Assembly: GCA_017478225.1 (NCBI GenBank)
Contig: JAFVDX010000010.1
Span: 1-64,000, forward strand
Length of the DNA stretch: 64,000 nt
Direction: 5' to 3'
DNA from: Paludibacteraceae bacterium
GTDB lineage: Bacteria > Bacteroidota > Bacteroidia > Bacteroidales > Paludibacteraceae
Of the stretch, positions 36,001 to 43,498 are shown piece by piece. A program made the translations under genes and the position numbers. Positions within the stretch are counted from its first letter, which is position 1; each line of letters starts with the position of its first letter. A model generated the notes under the pieces. That model ran no database searches. It saw only the letters and a list, made by a program, of their open reading frames with translations, and had not been told where the DNA came from.

Positions 36001-37547
36001 GTTGCATCAGCAGGGAAAGGTGCGTTATTGCTGCTCTTAAGCATTTTCAGTATAAGAGTGCTGGTATTGGCAGCAGATGCACTACTCTGACCTATTTTAT
36101 CAGAAGAAAATTCTCCTACCTGATACACCTGACCGCCGTATGTATATTCGTATGCCACACATAACACCTCGTCTTGATTCAATGCCTGACGCAAAGAGAT
36201 AAAACCTAAAGTAGAATTAAGAGTATATTCCGATGAGGTGAGCAAACGAGCAGACTCTATCTTCTCATAATCCACACCGCCTATTATACCTTCAGACATA
36301 AGCGGGTCCAGCACTGCATTGGTTTGCTGAATATCTCTTATACCTGACATCTGCCTTACCTCGCCATACAATGTGTTGGCATCATTTCTCGGTTGCTCCG
36401 CAGTACCTTGAGGCTTCCAATAAGTATTGCTTATATGCGACTTTTGGAACTCACCCAAGTCGGCAAAGGCTACTATATTTCGCGCCTCGTCATATCTGCC
36501 ACGCTTGTTGGTTACCCACACCTCTATTCGCGTTATATTGACGCCCGATGCCACAAACGGCATTTGTGCCATCGACTCTTCATAATGGTCACGGAAATAA
36601 TGCGCAAGGAAGAAATGCCTGTTTTCGTCATATTGGTCTGCATTTACCTCAAACTTAGTGGTCTGCGCACCACCATCAGAAGAAACAGACTGACTCTGAG
36701 AATTTTGTTGAGAGATAAGGGCTTGAATAGTGAGTTTGCCAAACTTCAAATCGGTTTTTATACCAAACAATGCCTGCGAACCTGTAATAAGCGACGAATT
36801 AAGATTCATCGACACATTACCGGCTTCTATCGACTGAATGATATCGTCTTCTTTGCCTTTATATGTGAGTTTGAGATTCTGACGATCGAAATCAAAAGAC
36901 GACTCGGTGTTATAATTCATGTTAAAATTCAGTTTATCACCCACTTTACCATTGGCACTGAGTTGAATCTTCTCGTCAAAATCAAAGATATTGTTGTTTC
37001 TGCTTCTTGCTGTTAGCGAAGGGTTGTTGATATACTGATGGTCGAAAGCAAACTTCAACTCGGCAGACCCTTGCAATTTCAATTGTACTCCGCCAGGACC
37101 AAACACTTTGTCCGCCGCACCGATATTGAATTTCATATCGGTTATATCAAATTTGCGCTCATTATTATGCTCCACCTCTTGTATCTTCTGCGCCCAATAA
37201 AGTTGCATAGCCTGACGGGCTGAATAATCACGATACTCACCCTCAGTCATCAAATAAGGAGTTGCAATATCTGTATCTCCTACCTTGGTGTGAATAATAT
37301 AATATCCTGTTTGAGGCTGATATTCTACTTCTGTCTTTATATTATCGGGGTCTTGAAGATCAATTCCTGATTTGGGTAGTGTCAAGTCTTCATAGTTTTG
37401 GTTGCCATACTGCTTTACCTGAGTAGGAGCCATACTGATACTATCGGCGGGCAGAGCCTTGCTCTGACTCTTTTCGTCAACAACATCTTGCGCCCATAAA
37501 AATACAGGTGCAAACACAAAAGCCAATAAATATAAGGATTTTCTCAT
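30021..37547 (-). CDS. sprA: Type IX secretion system outer-membrane translocon SprA (Sov)
   Basis: A 2508-residue protein, the giant single-chain beta-barrel through which T9SS cargo leaves the cell. It has a signal peptide (cleavage near WAQ, residue 19), followed by the family N-terminus with FNIGAADKVFGPGGVQLKLQGSAELKFAFDHQYINN-like content (about residues 150-200, a conserved SprA hallmark). Long stretches of alternating amphipathic strands follow, and the protein ends with a strand closing on LMLTRQ. Length is normal for Bacteroidales. ruvA lies directly upstream (66-base gap), an arrangement I recall from other Bacteroidetes. Partner T9SS genes (porV, gldKLMN, sprE, sprT) are elsewhere. 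Candidate cargo genes are in this window. Confidence 0.95.
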   Translation of the reverse strand: MRKSLYLLAFVFAPVFLWAQDVVDEKSQSKALPADSISMAPTQVKQYGNQNYEDLTLPKSGIDLQDPDNIKTEVEYQPQTGYYIIHTKVGDTDIATPYLMTEGEYRDYSARQAMQLYWAQKIQEVEHNNERKFDITDMKFNIGAADKVFGPGGVQLKLQGSAELKFAFDHQYINNPSLTARSRNNNIFDFDEKIQLSANGKVGDKLNFNMNYNTESSFDFDRQNLKLTYKGKEDDIIQSIEAGNVSMNLNSSLITGSQALFGIKTDLKFGKLTIQALISQQNSQSQSVSSDGGAQTTKFEVNADQYDENRHFFLAHYFRDHYEESMAQMPFVASGVNITRIEVWVTNKRGRYDEARNIVAFADLGEFQKSHISNTYWKPQGTAEQPRNDANTLYGEVRQMSGIRDIQQTNAVLDPLMSEGIIGGVDYEKIESARLLTSSEYTLNSTLGFISLRQALNQDEVLCVAYEYTYGGQVYQVGEFSSDKIGQSSASAANTSTLILKMLKSSNNAPFPADATRFDALTQEYDKYGTWPLMMKNVYSIGATQMSSEKFEMNIFYRNDSVGTDLQYLPEGAIKGKQLLRVMLLDRLDSKQNRTPDGRFDYVEGYTAISSGGKIIFPVLEPFGSHLKKQINNSAIADKYVFQELYDSTLVVAQEMSEKNKFTLSGKYKGSSGSEIRLNAMNIPRGSVTVTAGGATLTENVDYTVDYTMGTVTILNQSILDAGTKVDVKLENQSMFSMQRKALYGLHLDYAFNKDFVVGATLMHMRERPLTTKVSTGQEPLANTIWGLNLAYKKEFMWLSNAINAIPWIKAEQPSSIQVGAEFAQLIPGHTRDVGKAGTAYIDDFESTKTNIDVHYPSYWHLSSTPARFAEANMSNKIDYGKNRAHLVWFNVDQIFGHPQANTPQHIRSDLSALSDHRTRIVYEQEIYPNREVLANEDTRLSVLNLSYYPQERGAYNIAASEIGADGNLTNPQNRWGGMMRKLDNTDFENSNIEYIEFWLMDPLLTNPDPTWSGGKIYFDLGDISEDILKDGKKSFEHGLPVNEAEEANMEYTIWGRVPKTTSTVAAFSNEAGARQRQDVGLNGLSTEQEFEYEYTLNGVSTRPYAEYVQELRNKVSGDVLSRWQDDPFSPLNDPAGDNYHYYRGSDYDRDEVPVLDRYKHYNGTEGNSPDTENSRESYGTASSLTPDIEDINGDNTLSEYEKYFEYEVDLRPGKMEVGQQYITEKMVVPVTLKNGETQQVTWYQFKIPVRDPNAYTKVGAIRNFKSIRFMRVYMTDFSQETFLRFATLDLVRGEWRQYTKDLHPHGSNVATSTTGSMDVQALNIEENSSRTPVNYVLPPGVSRQTTPGQVQLIAQNEQAMVMRVHDLEPTDARAVYKKTSYDMRQYKRLQMFVHAEQLTEDPELRNGDLSVFIRLGSDMRNNYYEYEIPLDLTEPGLYNNSNEQDRWKVWLRENMFDFEFSSLTKAKLARNKAKRQGNNSVSNTIPYVIYDDDSGKPKNRITVMGNPTLGEVDNIMIGVRNKGNVNHSGEVWVNELRMTQFNEDGGVAAMANVSLAVSDIAQVNVAGRVETAGYGSIESNVLDRNLDNQYQFSVSAALEAGRLFPEQAKLQIPLYVAYSNNTNAPKYDPLDTDIELQDNLATFETKHERDSVKQMSNTVNTSTNFSVSNAKVNIHSKKKDMFYDPANFSISYSRMEQNQHTPDLERDFNKEDKGSFTYQYNFNPKPWEPFKNSQKVKDLKWIKELNIYYLPQSWGFSTDMRRSFSHLKMRDFNQEPTGSVQDITFSKDWMWNRNFDFKYDLTKNLKFTFQTAMNSTIDEGYYTPEIIRDYAQFTHDEYLAWKDTVLRSLKTMGTPYTYQQVFTGTYSVPFNRFKSLDWLTANGSYNATYNWNRTVNPTDENSVDMGNVISSVQTWQVDGSTNFENLYSKSKYWKELKQRYSGRNGQRRFRPKNYTQTISLKADSTVEISHNLGNELLVVKVNDSAGKPISVKHKTAGKDKITLTSKKDISNATITITTRDPNERTPQEKVRDLTAYFFTMIRKVQVTYRETNSLVVPGFYPQAGFMGQRRMDGRYAPGFDYAFGFIPDDFLDKAKRNGWLSPDTTVVQPATRAHTTDFDVKITLEPFPGFKIQVNGKRYMANSSSIIYTYDNPQETFTGSFNITTVALATAFDRIGSADDNFSSKSFDRFLHFRDVMQGRVQSLYDGAVYPNQGFIQNTATAGQTYDKSKGRVDRNSADVLVPAFLAAYTGRSSKSATTNPILGILQILPNWSITYDGLGRLPWMKDHFRSVTLTHAYVAKYSIGSYSSFSTWVPAQGAKGKQVGFVRDVETDLPLPSSAYDISSASITEQFSPLIGLNLAMKNSMTAKFEYRKQRNLTLNVNSVQLMEGATDEFVIGWGYTIKDFDIIIKLKSDKENKIKNDLKLAVDVSYKDMKTLLRKVEENLTQASSGNKVWGLKISADYVLSSKVNLQLFYEHQSTIPLISSSYPVKQDNAGVSIKLMLTRQ

Positions 37548-37613
37548 CCTAATGAAACAAACGAATCAAAGTAGAAATGTTTTCAATAGGCAAACTTAGT
37601 TAGAATATAGTTA

Positions 37614-38219
37614 CTATAGCATTTTCAATGCAATTCTTATCACTTTCTCTACCGACAATGCAGGATCTTCTTTCAATATCTTATCCACCACTTTGCTGCT
37701 CGGTGCGGCTGCAAACCCAAGCATAGTAAGTGCACTCACAGCCTCTTGCTTAATATCATTATCAACAACAAAATCTTCTTCTTGGCTAAGCGTTGTCACA
37801 TCCGCTCCTGCTATATCTATCTTTAATACTTTATCTTTCAAGTCAACTACTATACGCTGCGCAGTTTTACCTCCTATTCCCTTTATATTCGACAGTGCTG
37901 CCACATTGCCCGTGGCTATAATCTGCCTTACCTCACCCGCCGAATAGCCCGACATAATCATTCGCGCCGTGTTAGCACCTATACCACTCACAGATATCAG
38001 CAACTCAAAAAGCGAACGCTCACCCTTACTCATAAAACCAAACAAGAGATGAGCATCTTCTCTGATTATTTCGTATGTATATATCTTTGCCTCTTTCTCA
38101 TTTGCCAACGCTGTGAAAGTAGGTAAAGCAATGTTTATATCATAACCTACACCTGACGCTTCAACTACAACATTTGTAGGCGTAAGTTCCGCTACTTGAC
38201 CTTTTATATAATCTATCAT
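37614..38219 (-). CDS. ruvA: Holliday junction branch-migration subunit RuvA
   Basis: A 201-residue tetramer-forming protein that binds four-way DNA junctions and loads RuvB. The N-terminal OB domain begins MIDYIKGQVAELTPTNVVVEASGVGYDI. Two helix-hairpin-helix motifs follow (LLISVSGIGANTARMIM and LSNIKGIGGKTAQRIVVDLKDK), and the C-terminal RuvB-binding domain starts at about residue 150. Own promoter at 38343-38374; sprA follows after 66 bases and may be read through from it. Confidence 0.95.
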   Translation of the reverse strand: MIDYIKGQVAELTPTNVVVEASGVGYDINIALPTFTALANEKEAKIYTYEIIREDAHLLFGFMSKGERSLFELLISVSGIGANTARMIMSGYSAGEVRQIIATGNVAALSNIKGIGGKTAQRIVVDLKDKVLKIDIAGADVTTLSQEEDFVVDNDIKQEAVSALTMLGFAAAPSSKVVDKILKEDPALSVEKVIRIALKML

Positions 38220-38342
38220 AACTACTAAGGCGCTCTCGTCGCTGATTTATATTAGTTATTTCAACATGGGCAACTAAAAACAAATCCTTTAGAAATACCA
38301 TTAAATATAAATCTGCTCAACAAATCATTTCCATTTAGCCTG

Positions 38343-38374
38343 CAAAATTACTCACTTTCTTTTATATACACAAA
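38343..38374 (-). promoter_or_regulatory. Sigma-ABfr promoter for ruvA (and possibly sprA)
   Basis: On the minus strand, TTTG (38374-38371), a 20-base spacer and TAATTTTG (38350-38343). It begins just after the stop of the upstream LolA-like gene. The ruvA leader is about 115 nt. Confidence 0.7.
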
Positions 38375-38378
38375 CAAA

Positions 38379-38969
38379 TTAGCGTAAATCGTTAATATAA
38401 GCCCCTTCTTCCTCTATAACAAAAGAGGGCAAGAAGTCCGTAAAACTGCTCTCAAGAAGACTGAGTGTGGTTTTCTTTGTAGCCGTTTCCTTCATTTCAG
38501 CACGAAGCGGCATCAGGTCAGACTTACGCAGATAGAGTGTAAAATTCTTCACGCCTGCATCTTTGTTTTGAGGAATAAGTATTATTTGCCACTGCTCATT
38601 TTTCTCGTTTTCTGTTATCTGACAATTCGCCGCTAAGGCTTTAGCATAAAGCAATGGATTAGCCTCCGTTAGTTCCTGCTTAGATGGCTCTGAGAGGGTC
38701 AACTCATTGGTATCCTCAGAATAACTATATAGTATCTTCCCATCCCAACTAACCTTGATTCCTGCCATTTGAATAACAAATTTCTCACCACGCATAACTA
38801 TATTCCCTTTATATGTAAGCGGTTGAGAAGCATTATCCTGCATCGTAAAACTATAGTTACCTTGCAGAGTGTTTTTTTCTAATTTGTCGAAGAACTGCTG
38901 CAACACTGTGGGTTGAGCAACTGCTATAATCGGCAATAGAGATAATATAAAAATATATACTTTCCTCAT
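38379..38969 (-). CDS. LolA-like periplasmic outer-membrane lipoprotein carrier
   Basis: A 196-residue periplasmic protein with a signal peptide (cleavage at VAQ near residue 19). The half-barrel LolA-like fold is suggested by GNYSFTMQDNASQPLTYKGNIVMRGEKFVIQMAG, then WDGKILYSYSEDTNELTLSEP and LYLRKSDLMPLRAEMKE, matching the family pattern in which a short peptide follows a Trp-Asp-Gly turn. It starts 12 bases after ftsK, a pairing common in Bacteroidetes. It would carry lipoproteins from the LolCDE exporter to the outer membrane. Confidence 0.86.
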   Translation of the reverse strand: MRKVYIFILSLLPIIAVAQPTVLQQFFDKLEKNTLQGNYSFTMQDNASQPLTYKGNIVMRGEKFVIQMAGIKVSWDGKILYSYSEDTNELTLSEPSKQELTEANPLLYAKALAANCQITENEKNEQWQIILIPQNKDAGVKNFTLYLRKSDLMPLRAEMKETATKKTTLSLLESSFTDFLPSFVIEEEGAYINDLR

Positions 38970-38981
38970 AGCAACAAGTTT

Positions 38982-41606
38982 TTATCCTAAACTTTTCAAT
39001 ATCTGTTCCAAAGTAGTTTCATCTTGAATAAGCACAGCCCTGCCTTTAGGTCCGTTATTGGGACCTACAATACCCGCAGCCTCCAGTTGGTCGGTCAGTT
39101 TGCCTGCACGATTATACCCTATTTGGAATTTGCGCTGAAGCACACTTGTTGACCCTTGCTGATTGGCCACCACATAGCGTGCTACATCCGTAAACATCGG
39201 ATCTAATTTCTTCAAATCCACCTCACCCGGCTTAGGCTCCCCACCCTCACCTTGCTCACCTACATACTCTGGCAATTCGTATGGCTCAGGATAACCCTTT
39301 TGCTCACTTATAAACTTAACTATTGCTTCCACTTCTGGCGTATCTACAAAAGCACACTGAATACGCTGGGTTTCTGTTCCTCCGCTATAAAGCATATCAC
39401 CTTTTCCTACCAATCCTTCAGCACCCTTGGCATCAAGCACCGTACGAGAATCTACTACCGACTGCGTACGGAAAGCAATTCGGGTCGGTATATTGGCTTT
39501 TATTGTACCTGTTATTATGTTTACTGAAGGACGCTGAGTGGCAAGTATCATGTGCATTCCAACAGCACGCGCCTTTTGTGCTATTCGAGCAATAGGACGC
39601 TCTACCTCCTTACCGGCCACCATAATAAAATCACCAAACTCATCAATTATTATCACCAAATATGGCAAGAACCTATGATTCTGTGGCTTACCATTTATAT
39701 CAAGCACCTCTTTAGCCGGATTCAAACGACGATTGACAAACTTCTCATTATATTCCTCAAGATTCTTACAACGAGCATCTTTCAACAACAAATAGCGGTT
39801 TTCCATCTCAATGACAAGCGAATTGAGAGTATTGATAACCTTATTTGACTCGGTTATAATGATATTATCATAGTCCGGCATTGCAGCCATATAAAATTTC
39901 TCCAATGGCTCATACAAAGAAAATTCCACCATCTTTGGGTCAACCAACACGAACTTCAACTCAGACGGATGCTTCTTGTAAAGCAGAGAAGTGATAATAG
40001 CATTCAGACCAACTGATTTACCCTGTCCTGTAGCACCTGCAACAAGCAAATGTGGAGTTTTTGCCAAGTCGAACATAAATATCTCATTCGTTATAGTCTT
40101 ACCCATCACAACCGGCAAACGCATCTTCTTTTCTTCTATAAAACGCTTACTTGCAATTGCTGCGTGCATCGAGACTATTTGTGGTTTTTTGTTTGGCACC
40201 TCTATTCCTACTGTTCCTTTACCCGGCATAGGCGCAATCATACGAATACCTTTGGCCGCAAGTGACATCATAATATCATTCTCAAGGCTCGTAATACGAC
40301 TTATCTTCACTCCTTCCTTGGGTATTATCTCATATAGAGTAACGGTAGGTCCAACCGTCGCACTGATACTCTTAATCTCTATTCCGAAATTACGGAACGC
40401 TTGCACTATTCGGTCTTTATTACTATTCTGCTCTTCATAATCAACCACAGGTGTTGTCTCGTTATCATACACCTTCAGCAGCGACAAAGGTGGAGCCTGA
40501 AATTTAGCCAAATCCAAATGTGGATCGTACGGACCATATTTCTTAAGCAAATAATCAGGGTCGTCCTCACTTAATTCTGTTTCCTCACCTGTATTTATAT
40601 CCATCTCCATGTCCGCATCTTCTTGCTCTTTTTGTTTATCTTGCTCATCGCTTGCATCTTCCGCTTTTTCATTCTCCCGCCCACTTTCTTCGTCTCCTCC
40701 TACTTTGATGTCAAAACCGCCATCTTCGCCACCCTTAACATCAACAATATCATTATTCTCGTCAAGGGTGAAAGTTATTGTATTGTCGCCTTCCTGACCA
40801 TTATCACCTTCCTCTATTCTTATTTCGTCCTCATCTTTATCATCATCTCTTTCGGAATCATTATCTTCATCGGTATCTATATCCAAATCAACTGTATCAA
40901 CCAACGATACGGGCTGTTCCTTCTTGAAGAGCGACAAGAACCACTCTCCGAAACGCTTCATATTAGGAATTGTGTTCCTATCTACACATATAAAGAAAAT
41001 AAGCAAACTGACAATAAGCAGAATAAGCAAACCGGCAAAATCAATATACGACATTATCCAATCTGCCACTGCCGCTCCATGCTTACCACCCCAACGGAAA
41101 AACGAACCTATACTTAGACTTATCTGAACAAAACTCAATGCCACACTACCCCAACACAGCCAAAAAGCAGTACAAAAAAGTGTCTTTATGTTTTTAATCT
41201 TTATTGCTCTCACAAGTTCCAAACCATAAAGCACCAACATTACTAATATAGAAACTGAAGCCAAACCGAAAGTGCCGTCCGTAAGCCATCTTATTATTTG
41301 TGCCCCTTCCAATCCGCCTAAGTTTTGCACCTCTGTTCTCAACTGACGACGAGTATAACCCGTTTGTTCAAGTATAGAAAAATCAGCCCTGCCGCTAAAG
41401 AAAAAACTAACCAACGCAATAGTCAGATACAAAGCCAGCGCAAGGAGCAATATACCACATACTATCTGCACCCTTTCGTCAGCAAAGAATGTTTTCACAC
41501 GCTTAAAGAAAGACATCACATTCTTTTCCTTTACCTGCTCATTATCACCTGTTACTATAATATCATCCGGCTCCGGTCCCGGTCGCCTTGGTCGCCTTAC
41601 TGCCAT
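38982..41606 (-). CDS. ftsK: DNA translocase FtsK/SpoIIIE
   Basis: A septal DNA pump that clears the chromosome at division. From ATG 41606 it has 874 residues starting MAVRRPRRPGPEPDD; an upstream ATG at 41639 would overlap the promoter and is rejected. Four membrane helices fill roughly residues 50-210. A strongly acidic linker of about 120 residues follows (Asp/Glu-rich with little else). The motor has VAGATGQGKSVGLNA (Walker A), IIDEFGDF (Walker B) and HMILATQRPSVNIITG. The C-terminal gamma winged-helix that reads polar DNA motifs is present (QRKFQIGYNRAGKLTDQLE). Confidence 0.95.
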   Translation of the reverse strand: MAVRRPRRPGPEPDDIIVTGDNEQVKEKNVMSFFKRVKTFFADERVQIVCGILLLALALYLTIALVSFFFSGRADFSILEQTGYTRRQLRTEVQNLGGLEGAQIIRWLTDGTFGLASVSILVMLVLYGLELVRAIKIKNIKTLFCTAFWLCWGSVALSFVQISLSIGSFFRWGGKHGAAVADWIMSYIDFAGLLILLIVSLLIFFICVDRNTIPNMKRFGEWFLSLFKKEQPVSLVDTVDLDIDTDEDNDSERDDDKDEDEIRIEEGDNGQEGDNTITFTLDENNDIVDVKGGEDGGFDIKVGGDEESGRENEKAEDASDEQDKQKEQEDADMEMDINTGEETELSEDDPDYLLKKYGPYDPHLDLAKFQAPPLSLLKVYDNETTPVVDYEEQNSNKDRIVQAFRNFGIEIKSISATVGPTVTLYEIIPKEGVKISRITSLENDIMMSLAAKGIRMIAPMPGKGTVGIEVPNKKPQIVSMHAAIASKRFIEEKKMRLPVVMGKTITNEIFMFDLAKTPHLLVAGATGQGKSVGLNAIITSLLYKKHPSELKFVLVDPKMVEFSLYEPLEKFYMAAMPDYDNIIITESNKVINTLNSLVIEMENRYLLLKDARCKNLEEYNEKFVNRRLNPAKEVLDINGKPQNHRFLPYLVIIIDEFGDFIMVAGKEVERPIARIAQKARAVGMHMILATQRPSVNIITGTIKANIPTRIAFRTQSVVDSRTVLDAKGAEGLVGKGDMLYSGGTETQRIQCAFVDTPEVEAIVKFISEQKGYPEPYELPEYVGEQGEGGEPKPGEVDLKKLDPMFTDVARYVVANQQGSTSVLQRKFQIGYNRAGKLTDQLEAAGIVGPNNGPKGRAVLIQDETTLEQILKSLG

Positions 41607-41625
41607 AATAATTCTTTTTAGCGTG

Positions 41626-41656
41626 CAAAGATACAACAAACATTTTAATTGAGCAA
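41626..41656 (-). promoter_or_regulatory. Sigma-ABfr promoter for ftsK
   Basis: On the minus strand, TTG (41656-41654), a 20-base spacer and TATCTTTG (41633-41626). The leader is about 14 nt. It touches the promoter of the divergent phosphate genes. Confidence 0.68.
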
Positions 41657-41688
41657 TTTGTGTATTTGAAAAAGTTGCACTACCTTTG
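41657..41688 (+). promoter_or_regulatory. Sigma-ABfr promoter for the PhoU-like/PiT genes
   Basis: TTTG (41657-41660), a 20-base spacer and TACCTTTG (41681-41688). The leader to the ATG at 41715 is about 20 nt. Confidence 0.78.
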
Positions 41689-41714
41689 TAGCGTGAAAAT
41701 TTGCTTTAATTTTT

Positions 41715-42365
41715 ATGTCACTAAATTCCATTTTTTCTATTTTTCTTCCCAAGGAAGATAAGTTCTTTCCCATGTTTCGCCGCATTGGCGAAGCCACAGT
41801 TGAGGCAGCAGACCTCTACACACAATTGATATCTGAAACCGAGCGCGACACTCAAGCCGAGATTTACCATAAAATCAAAGCAATTGAGACTGAATGTGAC
41901 CATATCGTGGATCAGATTTTCGACGAATTAAACGATGCTTTTGTTGCCCCATTTGATCGCGAAGATATCCATGAACTTTGCGGAACGCTGGACGATGTAG
42001 TGGACCTTATCACCTCTTCTGCTAAGCGTATCTTACTCTATAAACCTAAGCAGATTCCTAACAAAGCCATGCACATGGCAGAGATTATTCTTGAAGGTGC
42101 CAAATGTATAAAGATAGGCATGCAAGAACTCAAGACCATGAACAAAAAACCCGATTTGGCGCTTGAACAATGCTCCAAACTGCACGACCTTGAGCACGAA
42201 GGCGACGATGTATATGAGGCTTTCTTGCAAGAGTTGTTCGAGACTGAAACCGATGCTGTAGAATTGGTCAAATTAAAAGACCTCATGCAAGGTATGGAGT
42301 CCGCAACCGACCGTGCTAATTCTGTAGGCAAAACGCTTAAAACCATCATAGTTAAATACGCATAA
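41715..42365 (+). CDS. DUF47/PhoU-like phosphate transport regulator
   Basis: A 216-residue all-helical cytoplasmic protein of the DUF47 family (COG1392). It has metal-binding-like acidic repeats: KIKAIETECDHIVDQIFDELNDAFVAPFDREDIHEL and KLHDLEHEGDDVYEAFLQELFE, with the family ExxxD spacing. It is always found beside PiT phosphate transporters and is thought to control them. Here the transporter gene follows after 38 bases containing a terminator-like hairpin. Confidence 0.9.
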   Translation: MSLNSIFSIFLPKEDKFFPMFRRIGEATVEAADLYTQLISETERDTQAEIYHKIKAIETECDHIVDQIFDELNDAFVAPFDREDIHELCGTLDDVVDLITSSAKRILLYKPKQIPNKAMHMAEIILEGAKCIKIGMQELKTMNKKPDLALEQCSKLHDLEHEGDDVYEAFLQELFETETDAVELVKLKDLMQGMESATDRANSVGKTLKTIIVKYA

Positions 42366-42376
42366 CCATTATAACA

Positions 42377-42400
42377 CCTCCCCGCGGGGAGGAGTTTTTT
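42377..42400 (+). terminator. Attenuator-like hairpin between the DUF47 and PiT genes
   Basis: CCTCCCC (42377-42383) and GGGGAGG (42386-42392), continued by AG and six T (42395-42400). A strong intrinsic terminator only 3 bases before the PiT ATG (42404), inside what looks like one transcript. Confidence 0.72.
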
Positions 42401-42403
42401 ATT

Positions 42404-43471
42404 ATGATATATCTCATTACTATTATTGTTCTTTGCGTCGGATTCGACTTTATCAACGGATTTCACGACGCAGCCAACAGTATAGCCACTGTTGTTTCCA
42501 CAAAAGTTCTTACACCTATACAAGCCGTCCTATGGGCCGCAGCCTTCAACTTTATCGCTTTTTTTGTGGCTAAATATCTTATAGGCTTTGGTGTGGCAGA
42601 AACGGTACAAAAAACAGTTGACACATCAATGGTAATTGCAGCCACCAACGGCACTGGCATCATCCTGCCAATTATAATTTCAGGACTTATTGCCGCCATA
42701 TTATGGTCACTTTTTACATGGTGGAAAGGCATACCGTCTTCTTCTTCACATACACTTATTGGCGGGTTGGTCGGCTCTGCAGTTGCAGCATGCGGCTGGA
42801 AAGCCGTAATGTGGTCAACAGTAGGCAAAATTGCATTGTTTATCGTAGCAGCACCACTTATCGGTTTTGTGGCTGGTAATATAATTATGATTCTTACCAC
42901 TTGGCTCTTCCGCCGAACTAAACCACACAAGATGGATAAATGGTTTCGCAGGCTACAACTGCTTTCGTCTGCTTTCCTAAGTTTAGGGCACGGACTCAAC
43001 GACTCAACCAAAGAGATAGGCGTTATTGCTTGTGCTATAGCAGCATTCGAACAAACAGGCTTGCAGTTGCCAAAATGGCTTGCAGTAAGTCCGGAACTAT
43101 CAGCATTAGGAATCGAAGTGCCTGAATGGGCTGCATTCGCCTGCTTTACCGCAATTGCATTAGGAACAATGTCGGGTGGATGGAGAATCATAAAAACTAT
43201 GGGTAATAAAATCACCAAAATAACGCCGGTAGAAGGATTCTGTTCTCAAACGGCAGGTGCACTTACAATCGCCATAAGCCAGACATTAAAAATCCCTGTA
43301 TCAACCACGCATGTCATAAGCGGTTCTATTATGGGAGTAGGAGCAGTAAAGCGCCTTAGCGCTGTACGCTGGGGTGTATCTATAGATATGGTTACAGCAT
43401 GGGTGGTAACTATACCTGTAAGCGCAACCATCGGTGCCCTTAGTTACTGCATCGTTACTCTCTTTCAATAA
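42404..43471 (+). CDS. Low-affinity inorganic phosphate transporter (PiT family)
   Basis: A 355-residue inner-membrane carrier for phosphate (as metal phosphate) driven by protons. About ten membrane helices are visible. Both family signatures are present: DFINGFHDAANSIATVVSTKVL (residues about 10-31; the usual GFxDxANA form with His-Asp) and, in the second half, AGALTIAISQTLKIPVSTTHVISGSIMGVG. The spaced LSLGHGLNDSTKEIG repeat of the first signature also appears at about residue 197. It follows a DUF47 gene, the normal arrangement, with an attenuator-like hairpin between. Confidence 0.93.
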   Translation: MIYLITIIVLCVGFDFINGFHDAANSIATVVSTKVLTPIQAVLWAAAFNFIAFFVAKYLIGFGVAETVQKTVDTSMVIAATNGTGIILPIIISGLIAAILWSLFTWWKGIPSSSSHTLIGGLVGSAVAACGWKAVMWSTVGKIALFIVAAPLIGFVAGNIIMILTTWLFRRTKPHKMDKWFRRLQLLSSAFLSLGHGLNDSTKEIGVIACAIAAFEQTGLQLPKWLAVSPELSALGIEVPEWAAFACFTAIALGTMSGGWRIIKTMGNKITKITPVEGFCSQTAGALTIAISQTLKIPVSTTHVISGSIMGVGAVKRLSAVRWGVSIDMVTAWVVTIPVSATIGALSYCIVTLFQ

Positions 43472-43498
43472 TCTTTTAATCATATAGTTTCATTCAAC

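Noticed and set aside
30184..37223. Long open frames on the plus strand opposite sprA (up to 306 codons)
   Set aside because: They are shadows of the sprA codon pattern, with no motifs or promoters of their own.
41607..41639. Upstream ATG adding 11 residues to FtsK
   Set aside because: The extension overlaps the -7 box of the ftsK promoter, so it would not be transcribed.
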